A stretch of DNA of 64,000 bases from Paenibacillus beijingensis (GCF_000961095.1 NZ_CP011058.1:2306001-2370000); one strand, 5' to 3'; counted from the stretch's first letter, positions 1 through 7,590 are shown. Translations and numbers: made by a program. The notes: generated from the letters alone by a model not told the origin.

Positions 1-11
1 TGGGGAAAGAT

Positions 12-44
12 AAGTACGGATCCAAACAATCCGTACTTTTTTTT
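12..44 (+). terminator. Intrinsic terminator of the gene upstream of the window
   Basis: A perfect 9-bp stem (13-21 with 29-37), extendable by one A-T pair, is followed by a run of eight T. In B. subtilis veg lies just before sspF, so this probably ends a veg homologue outside the window; that identity is inference. Confidence 0.85.
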
Positions 45-64
45 GTATTAAGGAGGGACGGCGA

Positions 65-247
65 ATGAGCCGCAGACGTCGCAGCGTGATGTCCGAACAA
101 TTGAAGAATGAGCTCGCGAAAGATCTCGGATTTTACCATACCGTCCAGCAGGAAGGCTGGGGCGGGATTCGCGCCAAAGACGCCGGCAATATGGTGAAGC
201 GCGCCATTCAGCTGGCGGAACAATCGGCGGCCAAGAATCAGCGGTAA
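65..247 (+). CDS. sspF: Small acid-soluble spore protein SspF, alpha/beta type
   Basis: A 60-residue basic protein that matches SspF: an RRR-rich start, the block LAKDLGF near residue 19, a GGIRAKDAGNMVKRAI core, and a Q/N-rich tail. SASPs of this type coat spore DNA in the forespore. The ATG follows a strong AGGAGGG at 51-57. Its place before ispE and purR is the B. subtilis order. The terminator in front and the hairpin behind make it a single-gene unit; its promoter (expected to be sigma-G/F) is not identifiable in the 64 bases visible. Confidence 0.95.
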   Translation: MSRRRRSVMSEQLKNELAKDLGFYHTVQQEGWGGIRAKDAGNMVKRAIQLAEQSAAKNQR

Positions 248-284
248 AGGCCGGGCGGTTTTTCCGTGTAACGGAGTTAATGTG

Positions 285-350
285 CAGCCGGGAGAGCGGC
301 GTTTTCTCAGACAGAGAAGAACCGCTCTTTCCGGCTGTCTTCGCTTTTCT
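285..350 (+). terminator. Rho-independent terminator of sspF
   Basis: The arms 285-291 and 331-337 pair perfectly and continue inward through GAGCGG/CCGCTC. A T-rich tail (338-350) follows on the plus strand. Confidence 0.75.
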
Positions 351-360
351 GCCACCTGTT

Positions 361-369
361 TGCTATAAT
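361..369 (+). promoter_or_regulatory. Extended -10 promoter element of ispE
   Basis: TGC immediately followed by a perfect TATAAT (364-369) forms an extended -10 element 25 bases before the ispE start. No good -35 hexamer is present, as is common with extended -10 promoters. Confidence 0.5.
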
Positions 370-393
370 GGATGCAGCTAAATCTACGAACGG

Positions 394-1257
394 GTGAACG
401 ATGTGAAAATATACGAAAAAGCGCCTGCCAAAATTAATCTATTGCTGGATGTGTTGCGCAAGCGGCAGGATGGATACCACGAAGTCGAAATGATTATGAC
501 GATGGTAGATTTGGCCGATCGTCTGGAGATGGAGGAGCTGGGCCGCGACGCCATTATCATTTCCAGTCAGGCCGGCTATATTCCGCTCGATGAGAAAAAC
601 CTCGCCTTTCAAGCCGCACGGCTGATCAAGGAGCGTTATGACGTCCGCAAGGGCGTTTATATCCACCTCGACAAGAAAATTCCCGTCGCCGCCGGCCTTG
701 CAGGCGGAAGCAGCGATGCCGCCGCGGCGCTGCGCGGTCTTAACCGGCTCTGGAAGCTGAATATTCCGACCAGTGAGCTGTGCCGTCTCGGCGCCGAGCT
801 TGGCTCCGACGTGCCGTTCTGCGTGACGGGGGGAACGGCGCTGGCAACCGGCAGGGGCGAAGTGCTGCAGCATATCGATAATCCCCCGCAATGCTGGGTC
901 GTGCTGGCCAAGCCTCCGATCAACGTTTCCACCGCGGATGTATACGGGCGCTTCCGGGCCGATGAGGTGCGGCGGCATCCTTCGCTGAGCGGCATGATGA
1001 ATGCGATTAAACAAGGATCGCTGCACGGGGTATGCAGCGAGCTCGGCAATGTGCTCGAGGATGTGACGCTTTCACTCTACCCGCAGGTGATGCAGCTGAA
1101 AGAAAGCATGCAGCGGCTCGGTGCCGACGGCGTGCTGATGTCGGGAAGCGGGCCGACCGTATTCGGGCTTGTATCCAAGGAAGCGAAGCTGGCCCGTATT
1201 TACAACGGACTGCGCGGTTTTTGCAAAGAAGTGTATGTGGTAAGAATGCTGACATAA
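394..1257 (+). CDS. ispE: 4-diphosphocytidyl-2-C-methyl-D-erythritol kinase
   Basis: IspE phosphorylates CDP-methylerythritol with ATP in the MEP isoprenoid pathway (cytosol). The 287-residue length is normal. The N-terminal KAPAKINL block, the GHMP-kinase ATP loop PVAAGLAGGSSDAAA near residue 95, and the C-terminal MSGSGPTVFGL motif are all present. A GTG start at 394 is used here; a second in-frame GTG at 403 is possible, since neither has a clear Shine-Dalgarno sequence. It is followed directly by the purR promoter, so it is probably transcribed alone. Confidence 0.95.
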   Translation: MNDVKIYEKAPAKINLLLDVLRKRQDGYHEVEMIMTMVDLADRLEMEELGRDAIIISSQAGYIPLDEKNLAFQAARLIKERYDVRKGVYIHLDKKIPVAAGLAGGSSDAAAALRGLNRLWKLNIPTSELCRLGAELGSDVPFCVTGGTALATGRGEVLQHIDNPPQCWVVLAKPPINVSTADVYGRFRADEVRRHPSLSGMMNAIKQGSLHGVCSELGNVLEDVTLSLYPQVMQLKESMQRLGADGVLMSGSGPTVFGLVSKEAKLARIYNGLRGFCKEVYVVRMLT

Positions 1258-1271
1258 ATAAGCGGTTTTTC

Positions 1272-1300
1272 TTGATTAAATCCGTATAAAGATGTTATAT
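1272..1300 (+). promoter_or_regulatory. Sigma-A promoter of purR
   Basis: TTGATT (1272-1277), a 17-base spacer and TTATAT (1295-1300). Transcription would begin near 1307, leaving about 35 bases before the purR GTG. This also rules out the ATG at 1300 as a start, because it lies in the -10 element. Confidence 0.7.
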
Positions 1301-1322
1301 TGACATTATATTATTCGGATTT
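1278..1322. promoter_or_regulatory. PurBox pair, autoregulatory PurR operator
   Basis: Two inverted copies of the PurR box (consensus AWWWCCGAACWWT). The downstream box, on the minus strand at 1310-1322, matches 12 of 13 positions. The upstream box on the plus strand at 1278-1290 matches 10 of 13. The pair spans 45 bp, the same overall span as B. subtilis PurBox pairs (two 14-mers 17 apart). It covers the purR promoter, so self-repression relieved by PRPP is the likely mechanism. Confidence 0.7.
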
Positions 1323-1341
1323 AGGGCGGAGGGAACAAACC

Positions 1342-2175
1342 GTGAAGAAGCTAAAGCGCAGCGCAAGATTGGTTGAGATGACTCAATACCTGTTAAACCG
1401 CCCCCATACGTTAATTTCGCTTACAGCGTTCGCCGATCGTTATCAATCCGCCAAATCGTCGATCAGCGAGGATTTGGCGATTATTAAAGAGGTTTTCGAA
1501 GAAGAAGGCATCGGTGAACTGCACACGCTCGCCGGAGCGGCCGGCGGGGTTAAATATATACCGAAGATGACGACCACAGCGGCGGTCTCGATTATGCACA
1601 ACATCTTTCGCCAGCTGGAACAGCCGGAGCGCGTCCTGCCGGGCGGCTATCTGTATATGACGGATATGCTCGGACAGCCGGAGCTGCTGCACGATGTCGG
1701 GCGCATCTTTGCCACCGCTTTCGCCGACCGCAGCATCGATGTCATTATGACCGTCGAAACGAAAGGCATTCCGCTTGCCTACGCGACCGCGACCTGCCTG
1801 AATCTGCCGGTTGTCATCGTGCGCCGGGACAACAAGGTGACCGAAGGGTCGGCGGTGAGCATCAACTATGTTTCCGGCTCCAATAAACGGATCCAGACGA
1901 TGTCGCTGGCCCGCCGCGCGCTGAAGGAACGTTCCCGCGTCCTTATTATCGACGACTTCATGAAAGCGGGCGGTACCGTGCAGGGGATGATGGATTTGCT
2001 CTACGAGTTTAATGCCACGGTTGCCGGGGTCGGCGTGTTTGTGGAATCCGGAGAAGTCGGCAGCGAGGACCGGCTGCTGGAAGATTATATTTCGCTGGCG
2101 AAGCTGACCGCCGTCGATATGAAGACGAAACAAACGACGGTTGTGCTCGGCAATTATTTTGACGATAAAGTGTAA
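1342..2175 (+). CDS. purR: Purine operon repressor PurR
   Basis: A 277-residue repressor with an N-terminal winged helix (about residues 1-75, including SAKSSISEDL) and a C-terminal phosphoribosyltransferase-like domain. The PRPP loop VLIIDDFMKAGGT lies near residue 200. In Firmicutes PurR represses purine synthesis and transport genes, and PRPP releases it. The GTG at 1342 is chosen because it follows GGCGGAGGG and the promoter lies over the alternative upstream start. ridA follows, as in B. subtilis. Confidence 0.95.
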   Translation: MKKLKRSARLVEMTQYLLNRPHTLISLTAFADRYQSAKSSISEDLAIIKEVFEEEGIGELHTLAGAAGGVKYIPKMTTTAAVSIMHNIFRQLEQPERVLPGGYLYMTDMLGQPELLHDVGRIFATAFADRSIDVIMTVETKGIPLAYATATCLNLPVVIVRRDNKVTEGSAVSINYVSGSNKRIQTMSLARRALKERSRVLIIDDFMKAGGTVQGMMDLLYEFNATVAGVGVFVESGEVGSEDRLLEDYISLAKLTAVDMKTKQTTVVLGNYFDDKV

Positions 2176-2201
2176 AGAAGAGGCACGAATGCATTCGCTT
2201 T

Positions 2202-2253
2202 TGTAGACGGATTTTTACCTTATCTAGCCGATAAGTTGAAAAATCCGTCTACA
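2202..2253. other. Long perfect hairpin between purR and ridA
   Basis: A perfect 15-bp stem (2202-2216 with 2239-2253) encloses an inner 6-bp stem (2219-2224 with 2230-2235). No T-run follows, so this is not a standard terminator. It may act as an RNA-stability or processing element that separates purR from ridA expression. Confidence 0.6.
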
Positions 2254-2338
2254 GGTGCGAACGAAACGGACATGCCGTATATTACGCCAACGCTTTATTA
2301 TTTTTTTTCCAATTCTACCAAAGAGAGGAACGTTAAAA

Positions 2339-2725
2339 ATGAAATTGCAACCCATTGAAGCGAAACAGGCTCCGGCCGCGATCGGACCGTATTCACACGC
2401 GATCAAGATGGGCGGTTTGCTGTTCACGTCGGGACAAATTCCGCTGCTGCCTAGCGGAGAGCTGGTAGAGGGCGGCATTGAGGAACAGACGCGTCAAGTG
2501 TTCCGCAATTTGGAAGCTGTTCTGCAGGCGGGGGGAGCTTCGCTGTCCAGCGTCGTGAAAGCGACCGTGTTTATGAAAGATATGAACCAGTTCGCAGCGG
2601 TCAATGCGATTTACGGCGAATACTTCGGCGATCATAAGCCGGCCCGTTCGGCAGTGGAAGTGGCGCGTCTGCCGAAAGACGTTCTTGTCGAAATCGAAGT
2701 CATTGCCACGACCGATGTCGAATAG
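2339..2725 (+). CDS. ridA: Enamine/imine deaminase, RidA (YabJ/YjgF) family
   Basis: RidA hydrolyses reactive 2-aminoacrylate-type enamines produced by PLP enzymes. The 128-residue protein has the family features: an AIGPYSHA start, LLFTSGQIPL, and the catalytic-arginine block ARSAVEVARLP. The ATG at 2339 follows AGAGGAA and removes an unlikely 28-residue upstream extension. In B. subtilis yabJ is co-transcribed with purR and influences purine regulation; the same adjacency is kept here, though a large hairpin separates them. Confidence 0.95.
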   Translation: MKLQPIEAKQAPAAIGPYSHAIKMGGLLFTSGQIPLLPSGELVEGGIEEQTRQVFRNLEAVLQAGGASLSSVVKATVFMKDMNQFAAVNAIYGEYFGDHKPARSAVEVARLPKDVLVEIEVIATTDVE

Positions 2726-2787
2726 CGGCGGGACATCCATTTTTCCAAAAATTTTTTCCTCCTAAAGCATTAAATTACCAGATTTAA

Positions 2788-2816
2788 GAAGGATTTTGCA
2801 TAAATTTGTGGAAGTA
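2788..2816 (+). promoter_or_regulatory. Sigma-H promoter of spoVG
   Basis: GAAGGATTT (2788-2796) is a perfect match to the sigma-H -35 consensus RNAGGAWWW. GTGGAAGTA (2808-2816) is the -10 with one mismatch to RNNGAATWW. The distance from AGGA to GAA (17 bases) equals that of the known B. subtilis spoVG promoter. Confidence 0.75.
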
Positions 2817-2854
2817 TACACCAAGTCTTCTTAAGGCAAAGGTGGTGAACACAA

Positions 2855-3142
2855 GTGCAAATTACCGATGTCAGACTCCGCCGCGTAAATTCGGAGGGAC
2901 GCATGAAGGCCATCGCTTCCATTACCATTGACAATGAATTTGTTGTTCATGACATCCGCGTGATCGACGGAAACAATGGGATGTTTGTTGCGATGCCGAG
3001 CAAGCGTACGCCGGATGGAGAATTCCGGGATATCGCCCATCCAATTTCTTCTACGACCCGGGAGAAAATCCAGGCAGCCGTTCTTGCAGAGTACGAACGT
3101 GCGGCAACCGATGATGCGGTTGCGATTGAAGAAGGCGCCTAA
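2855..3142 (+). CDS. spoVG: Regulator SpoVG
   Basis: A 95-residue SpoVG, a small nucleic-acid-binding regulator acting in asymmetric division, cortex formation and virulence or stress gene control in Firmicutes. The core (DVRLRRVN, then HDIRVIDGNNG and AMPSKRTPDGE) is nearly identical to the B. subtilis protein. It starts at a GTG preceded by AAAGGTGGTGA. A sigma-H promoter lies upstream and a terminator (3182-3212) separates it from glmU. Confidence 0.97.
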   Translation: MQITDVRLRRVNSEGRMKAIASITIDNEFVVHDIRVIDGNNGMFVAMPSKRTPDGEFRDIAHPISSTTREKIQAAVLAEYERAATDDAVAIEEGA

Positions 3143-3181
3143 ATTGTTCCAACATATTCAGCAAAGTAAGAATACTTAGTG

Positions 3182-3212
3182 GGGAGAGCTAAAGCGCTCT
3201 CTCTTTTCTTTT
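3182..3212 (+). terminator. Terminator of spoVG
   Basis: GAGAGC (3184-3189) pairs with GCTCTC (3196-3201), followed by a T-rich tail to 3212. Confidence 0.6.
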
Positions 3213-3268
3213 GTTCTGGAATGGGATATATTTTGTATCAAGCAAACAATCTGGGAGGGACTTCAACG

Positions 3269-4663
3269 TTGAACGTTATGGCGGTTGTGCTTGCGGCCGG
3301 ACAAGGCAAGCGGATGAAATCGAAACTGTACAAGGTGCTGCACCCGGTTTGCGGCAAGCCGATGGTCGGTCATGTGCTTGAAGCGGTAAAGGGAGCGTCC
3401 TGCAAACGGACGGTCGTCGTCGTCGGACACGGAGCGGAAGCGGTGCAAAGCTACCTCGGGGATGCGGCGGAATACGCGCTGCAGGAACAGCAGCTCGGTA
3501 CGGGCCACGCGGTGCGCCAGACCGAATCGCTGCTGGGCGGCGAGGAAGGCACAACGATCGTCATTTGCGGCGATACGCCGCTTGTAACGGCGGAGACGAT
3601 TCGCGCGATGCTGGAGCTGCATCAGACGAGCGGCGCGGCGGCAACCGTGCTGACGGCGGCGTTAGACGACCCGACGGGTTACGGACGCGTCATTCGCGGG
3701 GATAGCGGCGTGGAGCGCATCGTCGAGCAGAAGGACTGTACGCTGGAGGAAGCGGCGGTTAACGAAATCAATACGGGGACGTACTGCTTCGATAACCGCA
3801 AGCTGTTCGCGGCGCTGGGCGAAGTGACGAGCAACAACGCGCAGGGCGAATTTTATTTGACCGATGTGATCGGCATCTTCCGCCGGGCGGGCGAAGGAGT
3901 GGAAGGGCTCTGCCTGTCCGACAACGCTGAAGCGATCGGCGTCAACGACCGCATTGCGCTGTCCGAGGCGGAGCGGCTGATGCGGGAGCGTATCGTCAGA
4001 AAGCATCAGGTGAACGGCGTAACCGTTATCGATCCGGCATCCACTTACATCGAAGCGGGCGTTAAGATCGGAGCGGATACGGTCGTATACCCCGGAACGG
4101 TGCTGCGCGGGGAGACGGTCATCGGCGAAGACTGCATCATCGGACCGCAGGCCGACATTGAGCGATCGGTCATCGGAAGCGGCGTGAGCGTCCGTTATTC
4201 CGTCATCAACGAATCGGTCGTGGGCGATGAAAGCGCGGTAGGTCCGTACGCGAACTTAAGGCCGGGCTCCAAACTGGGTAAAGAAGTGAAAATCGGCGAT
4301 TTTGTCGAGCTGAAGAACGCGACGCTTGACGACGGAACCAAAGTTTCCCATCTCAGTTATGTGGGCGACGCGGTCGTGGGCAAAGACGTCAATATCGGCT
4401 GCGGTGCCATTACCGTCAATTATGACGGCTTCAATAAATCGAAAACGGTCATCGGCGACGGCGCTTTTGTAGGCAGCAACGTCAATCTGATCGCGCCGGT
4501 GACGATTGGCGACGGCGCCTACGTCGTTGCCGGCTCCACGATCACGAGCGACGTGCCGGGAGGCGATCTGGCCATCGCCCGCGAACGCCAGGTAAACAAG
4601 CCGGGCTACGCGGACAAAATCCGCGCGCGCGCCAAGGCGAAGAAAGAGCGGGCGGGCAAGTAG
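3269..4663 (+). CDS. glmU: Bifunctional UDP-N-acetylglucosamine pyrophosphorylase / glucosamine-1-phosphate acetyltransferase
   Basis: GlmU makes UDP-GlcNAc, the precursor of peptidoglycan and teichoic acid. The N-terminal nucleotidyltransferase carries LAAGQGKRMKSKL. The C-terminal half is a left-handed beta helix of hexapeptide repeats with the acetyltransferase block HLSYVGDAVVGKDVN. A TTG start at 3269, 8 bases after GGGAGGGA, gives 464 residues; an in-frame ATG at 3278 is the alternative. In B. subtilis prs follows glmU, but here it does not. Confidence 0.93.
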   Translation: MNVMAVVLAAGQGKRMKSKLYKVLHPVCGKPMVGHVLEAVKGASCKRTVVVVGHGAEAVQSYLGDAAEYALQEQQLGTGHAVRQTESLLGGEEGTTIVICGDTPLVTAETIRAMLELHQTSGAAATVLTAALDDPTGYGRVIRGDSGVERIVEQKDCTLEEAAVNEINTGTYCFDNRKLFAALGEVTSNNAQGEFYLTDVIGIFRRAGEGVEGLCLSDNAEAIGVNDRIALSEAERLMRERIVRKHQVNGVTVIDPASTYIEAGVKIGADTVVYPGTVLRGETVIGEDCIIGPQADIERSVIGSGVSVRYSVINESVVGDESAVGPYANLRPGSKLGKEVKIGDFVELKNATLDDGTKVSHLSYVGDAVVGKDVNIGCGAITVNYDGFNKSKTVIGDGAFVGSNVNLIAPVTIGDGAYVVAGSTITSDVPGGDLAIARERQVNKPGYADKIRARAKAKKERAGK

Positions 4664-4676
4664 CCCGCCTTTTTTA
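4651..4676 (+). terminator. Terminator overlapping the end of glmU
   Basis: A perfect 7-bp GC stem (4651-4657 with 4663-4669), loop AAGTA, then six T. The glmU stop codon lies in the loop and 3' arm. Confidence 0.85.
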
Positions 4677-4753
4677 TAGGGATCCGGCTGCAGCAAGGGC
4701 ATCATTTTCATCCGACTGGAGCCAAGGTCTTCATGTTCGATAAAGCTTGGCGT

Positions 4754-4779
4754 GTTTAGGAGACGGCTGGAATGGGTAA
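4754..4779 (+). promoter_or_regulatory. Sigma-B-type general-stress promoter before rplY
   Basis: GTTTAG (4754-4759), a 14-base spacer and GGGTAA (4774-4779) match the sigma-B consensus GTTTAA-N12-15-GGGWAW at 11 of 12 positions. The site is about 110 bases before rplY. The B. subtilis homologue ctc is a classical sigma-B gene, which supports the call. Whether this lineage has a sigma-B cannot be told from the window. Confidence 0.55.
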
Positions 4780-4886
4780 ATTGTTATGGATACTGAATAC
4801 GGTGATCATTCTCACGGTTGGACACGCTCCTTGAACCGGAGTTTCGTCGTCCATGCGAATGAAAATTCCTTAGGAGGGGATTCACG

Positions 4887-5537
4887 ATGTCGTTATCCAT
4901 GACAGCCGAGCATCGTCCCGTCGGCACGAAAGGCAGTCTCCATCAGTTAAGAAAGCAGGGAAAGGTGCCTGCAGTCGTCTATGGCAAAAACATTCAAGGT
5001 TCGGCGCCGCTTGCGATTGAGGAGAAGGAACTGCTGGCGCTGCTGCGTTCCCATCCCCACGCCGTCATCGACATTGAGGTTCCGGGTTCCGGCAAACAGC
5101 CGGTGATGGTGACGGACGTTCAGCGGGATCCGCTGACGCGGCAGGTGCTGCATATCGATCTTCACCAGATCAATATGAACGAAGAAGTGAAGACGCAGGT
5201 GCGTTTGGAATTAACCGGCGATTCCGCAGGCGTGCGCGAAGGCGGCGTGTTGTCCCTGCTGCAGCACGATATTGAGATTCAGTGCTTGCCGGCCAACATA
5301 CCGGAGGCGATCGAAGTGGACGTTTCGGCGCTCGACATCGGCGATATGCTGCACGTGAGCGATTTGAAGCTGCCGGCGAATGTACAAGCCGTCTCTGTTC
5401 CGGATCTCGCCGTTGTAAGCGTCATGGCGCCGCAGAAAGATCTTACCGCAGAGGAAGCGGAAGATGCCGCTGTGGAAGAGAAGGAAGCCGACTCCCGCGC
5501 CGAAGAGGCGGAGCTGGAAGAAACGAAGTCGCTATAA
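4887..5537 (+). CDS. rplY: Ribosomal protein bL25 / general stress protein Ctc
   Basis: Binds 5S rRNA in the large subunit; the long Ctc form is stress-induced in B. subtilis. Residues 1-95 form the L25 5S-binding domain (HQLRKQGKVPAVVYGK). Residues 96-185 are the TL5/CTC beta domain. The tail is acidic (E/A/D-rich), giving 216 residues, which is normal for this form. Start ATG follows TAGGAGGGG. A sigma-B-type promoter lies upstream. It lacks prs as its usual left neighbour. Confidence 0.95.
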   Translation: MSLSMTAEHRPVGTKGSLHQLRKQGKVPAVVYGKNIQGSAPLAIEEKELLALLRSHPHAVIDIEVPGSGKQPVMVTDVQRDPLTRQVLHIDLHQINMNEEVKTQVRLELTGDSAGVREGGVLSLLQHDIEIQCLPANIPEAIEVDVSALDIGDMLHVSDLKLPANVQAVSVPDLAVVSVMAPQKDLTAEEAEDAAVEEKEADSRAEEAELEETKSL

Positions 5538-5611
5538 ACACAACGTTCGTGCTAGGTTGCGATCAAACCGAAATACCGGGTTTTGCCATCGCTTAACATA
5601 CCGTTTACACA

Positions 5612-5712
5612 GGGCTGTCCCATAGGTTTTCGTGGTGGAATCCATACAGCTACCGATAAGCTTCAAAAACGTAAAAACGAACCGGTCAAAGGCTACCCTT
5701 GACCGGTTCGTT
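5612..5712. repeat. Intergenic repeat edge and long hairpin after rplY
   Basis: GGGCTGTCCC (from 5612), a motif that also borders the repeat blocks at 25.2 and 42.7 kb, is followed by a perfect 14-bp hairpin (5676-5689 with 5699-5712) flanked by A on one side and T on the other. It could terminate transcription in both directions. Bases 5713-5880 show no convincing gene. Confidence 0.5.
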
Positions 5713-5880
5713 TGCGTTTGAGGTCTGCCGCCTCGGATCCTCGTTTGTTGAATTGTTACGAACTCCGTAGACGTTATTTGAAGGAAATGAAGCACTTTAA
5801 AATTGTAACGGATCCCAGCGATGCTATTCACTGAAACAGAACGTATTTCGTCTGTTTATCTGTGCAATAGCGAATCTGGT

Positions 5881-6115
5881 GAGGCTGTCGATTAATTGTG
5901 GTCAGTATTAATGTGAACGGACACATGCAGAGAATGTATATGATTTTTCGGATACATATACAGAATCAGGGCTCAAATCACATTTTGTATATGAATTTTC
6001 GGATAGAATCGACTGATTCGGTGTGTGTGCCGCTCATTATGTATGATTTTTCGCATACATTTTGTGGTCTCCCGCAGATTTCCGAAGTTATGAACAGATA
6101 ATCGACAGGCTCCTG
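5881..6115. repeat. Three palindromic repeats with a period of about 52 bp, flanked by an inverted repeat
   Basis: Units start at 5935, 5986 and 6040, each beginning TGTAT and carrying ATTTTTCGGATA or a close variant. The first and third are imperfect dyads (TGTAT...ATACA; ATGTATG...CATACAT). GAGGCTGTCGATTA at 5881 is echoed in inverted form, with one mismatch, near 6101-6114. No coding sequence is evident here. Confidence 0.55.
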
Positions 6116-6210
6116 GTGTCCGTTACTTTTGAGATATGGACATTTTAAGGCAAATAAGAGCAATGAGGTTCGCTATGGATCGCCCACCGGGTGGAGGAGG
6201 ATATAACGAC

Positions 6211-6243
6211 AAAAAAGCGTGCCTGCTCAGGGCACGCTTTTTT
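6211..6243. terminator. Bidirectional terminator
   Basis: A perfect 13-bp stem (6211-6223 with 6231-6243) has six A at its left and six T at its right. It would stop rightward transcripts from the rplY side and leftward transcripts of the small gene at 6363-6563. Confidence 0.85.
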
Positions 6244-6362
6244 GTTCAACTATAGACACAGGTTGTTTCACGCTTATGCAAGCTTATTATTTCGCTATAA
6301 AACGAAATTTCCGATGAAAGAGCCGTTTTCGACTGATGCGTCTACACGTACATTGTGCCGGA

Positions 6363-6563
6363 TTAATATCCGGGCCGCGAAATAAACGTAAACAGGCTGC
6401 GGTTGTACAATATGTTGTTGATGCGCACAAATTTTGCCGTGAAATTTTCGATAAAGCCGATATCGCTGTGCTGCTTGCCGCAATAAATCTGGACGGGTAC
6501 CCGATATTCGATATGATCCTTGAAATGTCCATCCTCATAAATCGTCTGACCGTTCAAGTACAT
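6363..6563 (-). CDS. Small conserved-type hypothetical protein (66 aa)
   Basis: The 66-residue product begins MYLNGQTIY and ends in SLFTFISRPGY. It has no membrane segment and a balanced, protein-like composition. The ATG at 6563 is preceded on the minus strand by AGAAGGGG. A TTG at 6626 would add 21 residues but has no ribosome site. It ends 120 bases before a bidirectional terminator. No function is recognised; I believe similar proteins occur at this locus in Paenibacillaceae, but that is from memory. Confidence 0.6.
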   Translation of the reverse strand: MYLNGQTIYEDGHFKDHIEYRVPVQIYCGKQHSDIGFIENFTAKFVRINNILYNRSLFTFISRPGY

Positions 6564-6694
6564 CGCTTTTTCCCCTTCTTTATGATAAATTTGTCCATAC
6601 AAACGTTTCGTATACTTAGATGACAATCAGGGGGGCGCAATCGTTGCACCCGCTTAAAAAATTTTTTTGGAAAAAAGGGAGAGGGCGTTCAAGC

Positions 6695-7258
6695 ATGAAA
6701 TGGATTGTAGGGCTCGGCAATCCCGGAGCCGCTTACGAAGATACGCGTCACAATATCGGATTCAAAGTGATCGACGCGCTGGCCGAGCGCTGGAACATAA
6801 AAGTGAAAGACAGCAAATGCCGGGGGCTGCTGGGCGAAGGCAACGTGCGGGGAACGAAGGTGGTGCTGCTCAAGCCGATGACCTATATGAACTTGTCCGG
6901 AGAGTCGGTACGCGCGCTGATGGACTATTTCAAGTCGCCGCTGGAAGACGGCCTTATTATTTATGACGACATGGATACGGCAACGGGATCGATCCGTTTG
7001 CGCTATCAGGGCGGACCGGGGGGCCATAACGGCATCAAATCGATTATCCAGCATACCGGAACGCAGCAGTTCAACCGGATCCGGATGGGCGTCTCCCGCC
7101 CGCAGCATCCAGGCGTCAACATCGCCGATTACGTGCTGTCCAATTTTCCGAAGAGCGAGCGCGAGGCGGTCGGCTCGATGATCGACGCCGCTTGCGAAGC
7201 GTCGGAGTTTTCACTGGCCAACACGTTTGAGCATACGATGGGGAAGTTTAATAAATAG
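6695..7258 (+). CDS. pth: Peptidyl-tRNA hydrolase
   Basis: Pth (spoVC) releases peptides from peptidyl-tRNA dropped by ribosomes. The 187-residue protein carries the signature GLGNPG (6-11, Asn9), catalytic His19 in TRHNIGF, and Asp91 in YDDMD; GGPGGHNGIKS follows. The ATG at 6695 lies after GGGAGAGGG and matches the family start, so the 25 upstream in-frame codons are not used. fin follows, as in B. subtilis. Confidence 0.97.
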   Translation: MKWIVGLGNPGAAYEDTRHNIGFKVIDALAERWNIKVKDSKCRGLLGEGNVRGTKVVLLKPMTYMNLSGESVRALMDYFKSPLEDGLIIYDDMDTATGSIRLRYQGGPGGHNGIKSIIQHTGTQQFNRIRMGVSRPQHPGVNIADYVLSNFPKSEREAVGSMIDAACEASEFSLANTFEHTMGKFNK

Positions 7259-7356
7259 GCTTAGCGGCTTGCAGCGCCATTTTTCTTTATTCGCCTTCTA
7301 AATCTCCGCCAACCTGGACATACTGAAGCGTATAACGACTGTCCAGGAGGCATAAA

Positions 7357-7590
7357 ATGGCTGTACATTACATTTGCCGGCATTGCAAATCGAATCTCGG
7401 TTCCATCGGCAGCGACGTTCGGGTTACGGAGCATCAGCTTGGCTTCGATTTCTTGACCCCCGAGGAACGCAGCGATATAATAGCGTATGACCTGAGCGGA
7501 GACGTGCGGGTGAATGTAGTATGCGAGTACTGCAGCGAAGCGCTGGAGAACAACCCCGAACTGCTGCTGGTATCGAGTCCGCTGCAGTAA
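7357..7590 (+). CDS. fin: Anti-sigma-F factor Fin (YabK)
   Basis: Fin is made in the forespore and helps switch sigma-F to sigma-G activity. The 77-residue protein has two CxxC zinc pairs, CRHC (residues 7-10) and CEYC (about residues 55-58), and the LTPEERSD.I core of the family. The ATG follows CCAGGAGGC. It lies between pth and mfd, exactly as yabK does in B. subtilis. Confidence 0.92.
   Translation: MAVHYICRHCKSNLGSIGSDVRVTEHQLGFDFLTPEERSDIIAYDLSGDVRVNVVCEYCSEALENNPELLLVSSPLQ

Noticed and set aside
4772..4834. A 20-codon hydrophobic mini-gene (MGKLLWILNTV...) with AGGAGA upstream
   Set aside because: Its start lies inside the sigma-B-type -10 element, so it would not be on that transcript; too short for other support.
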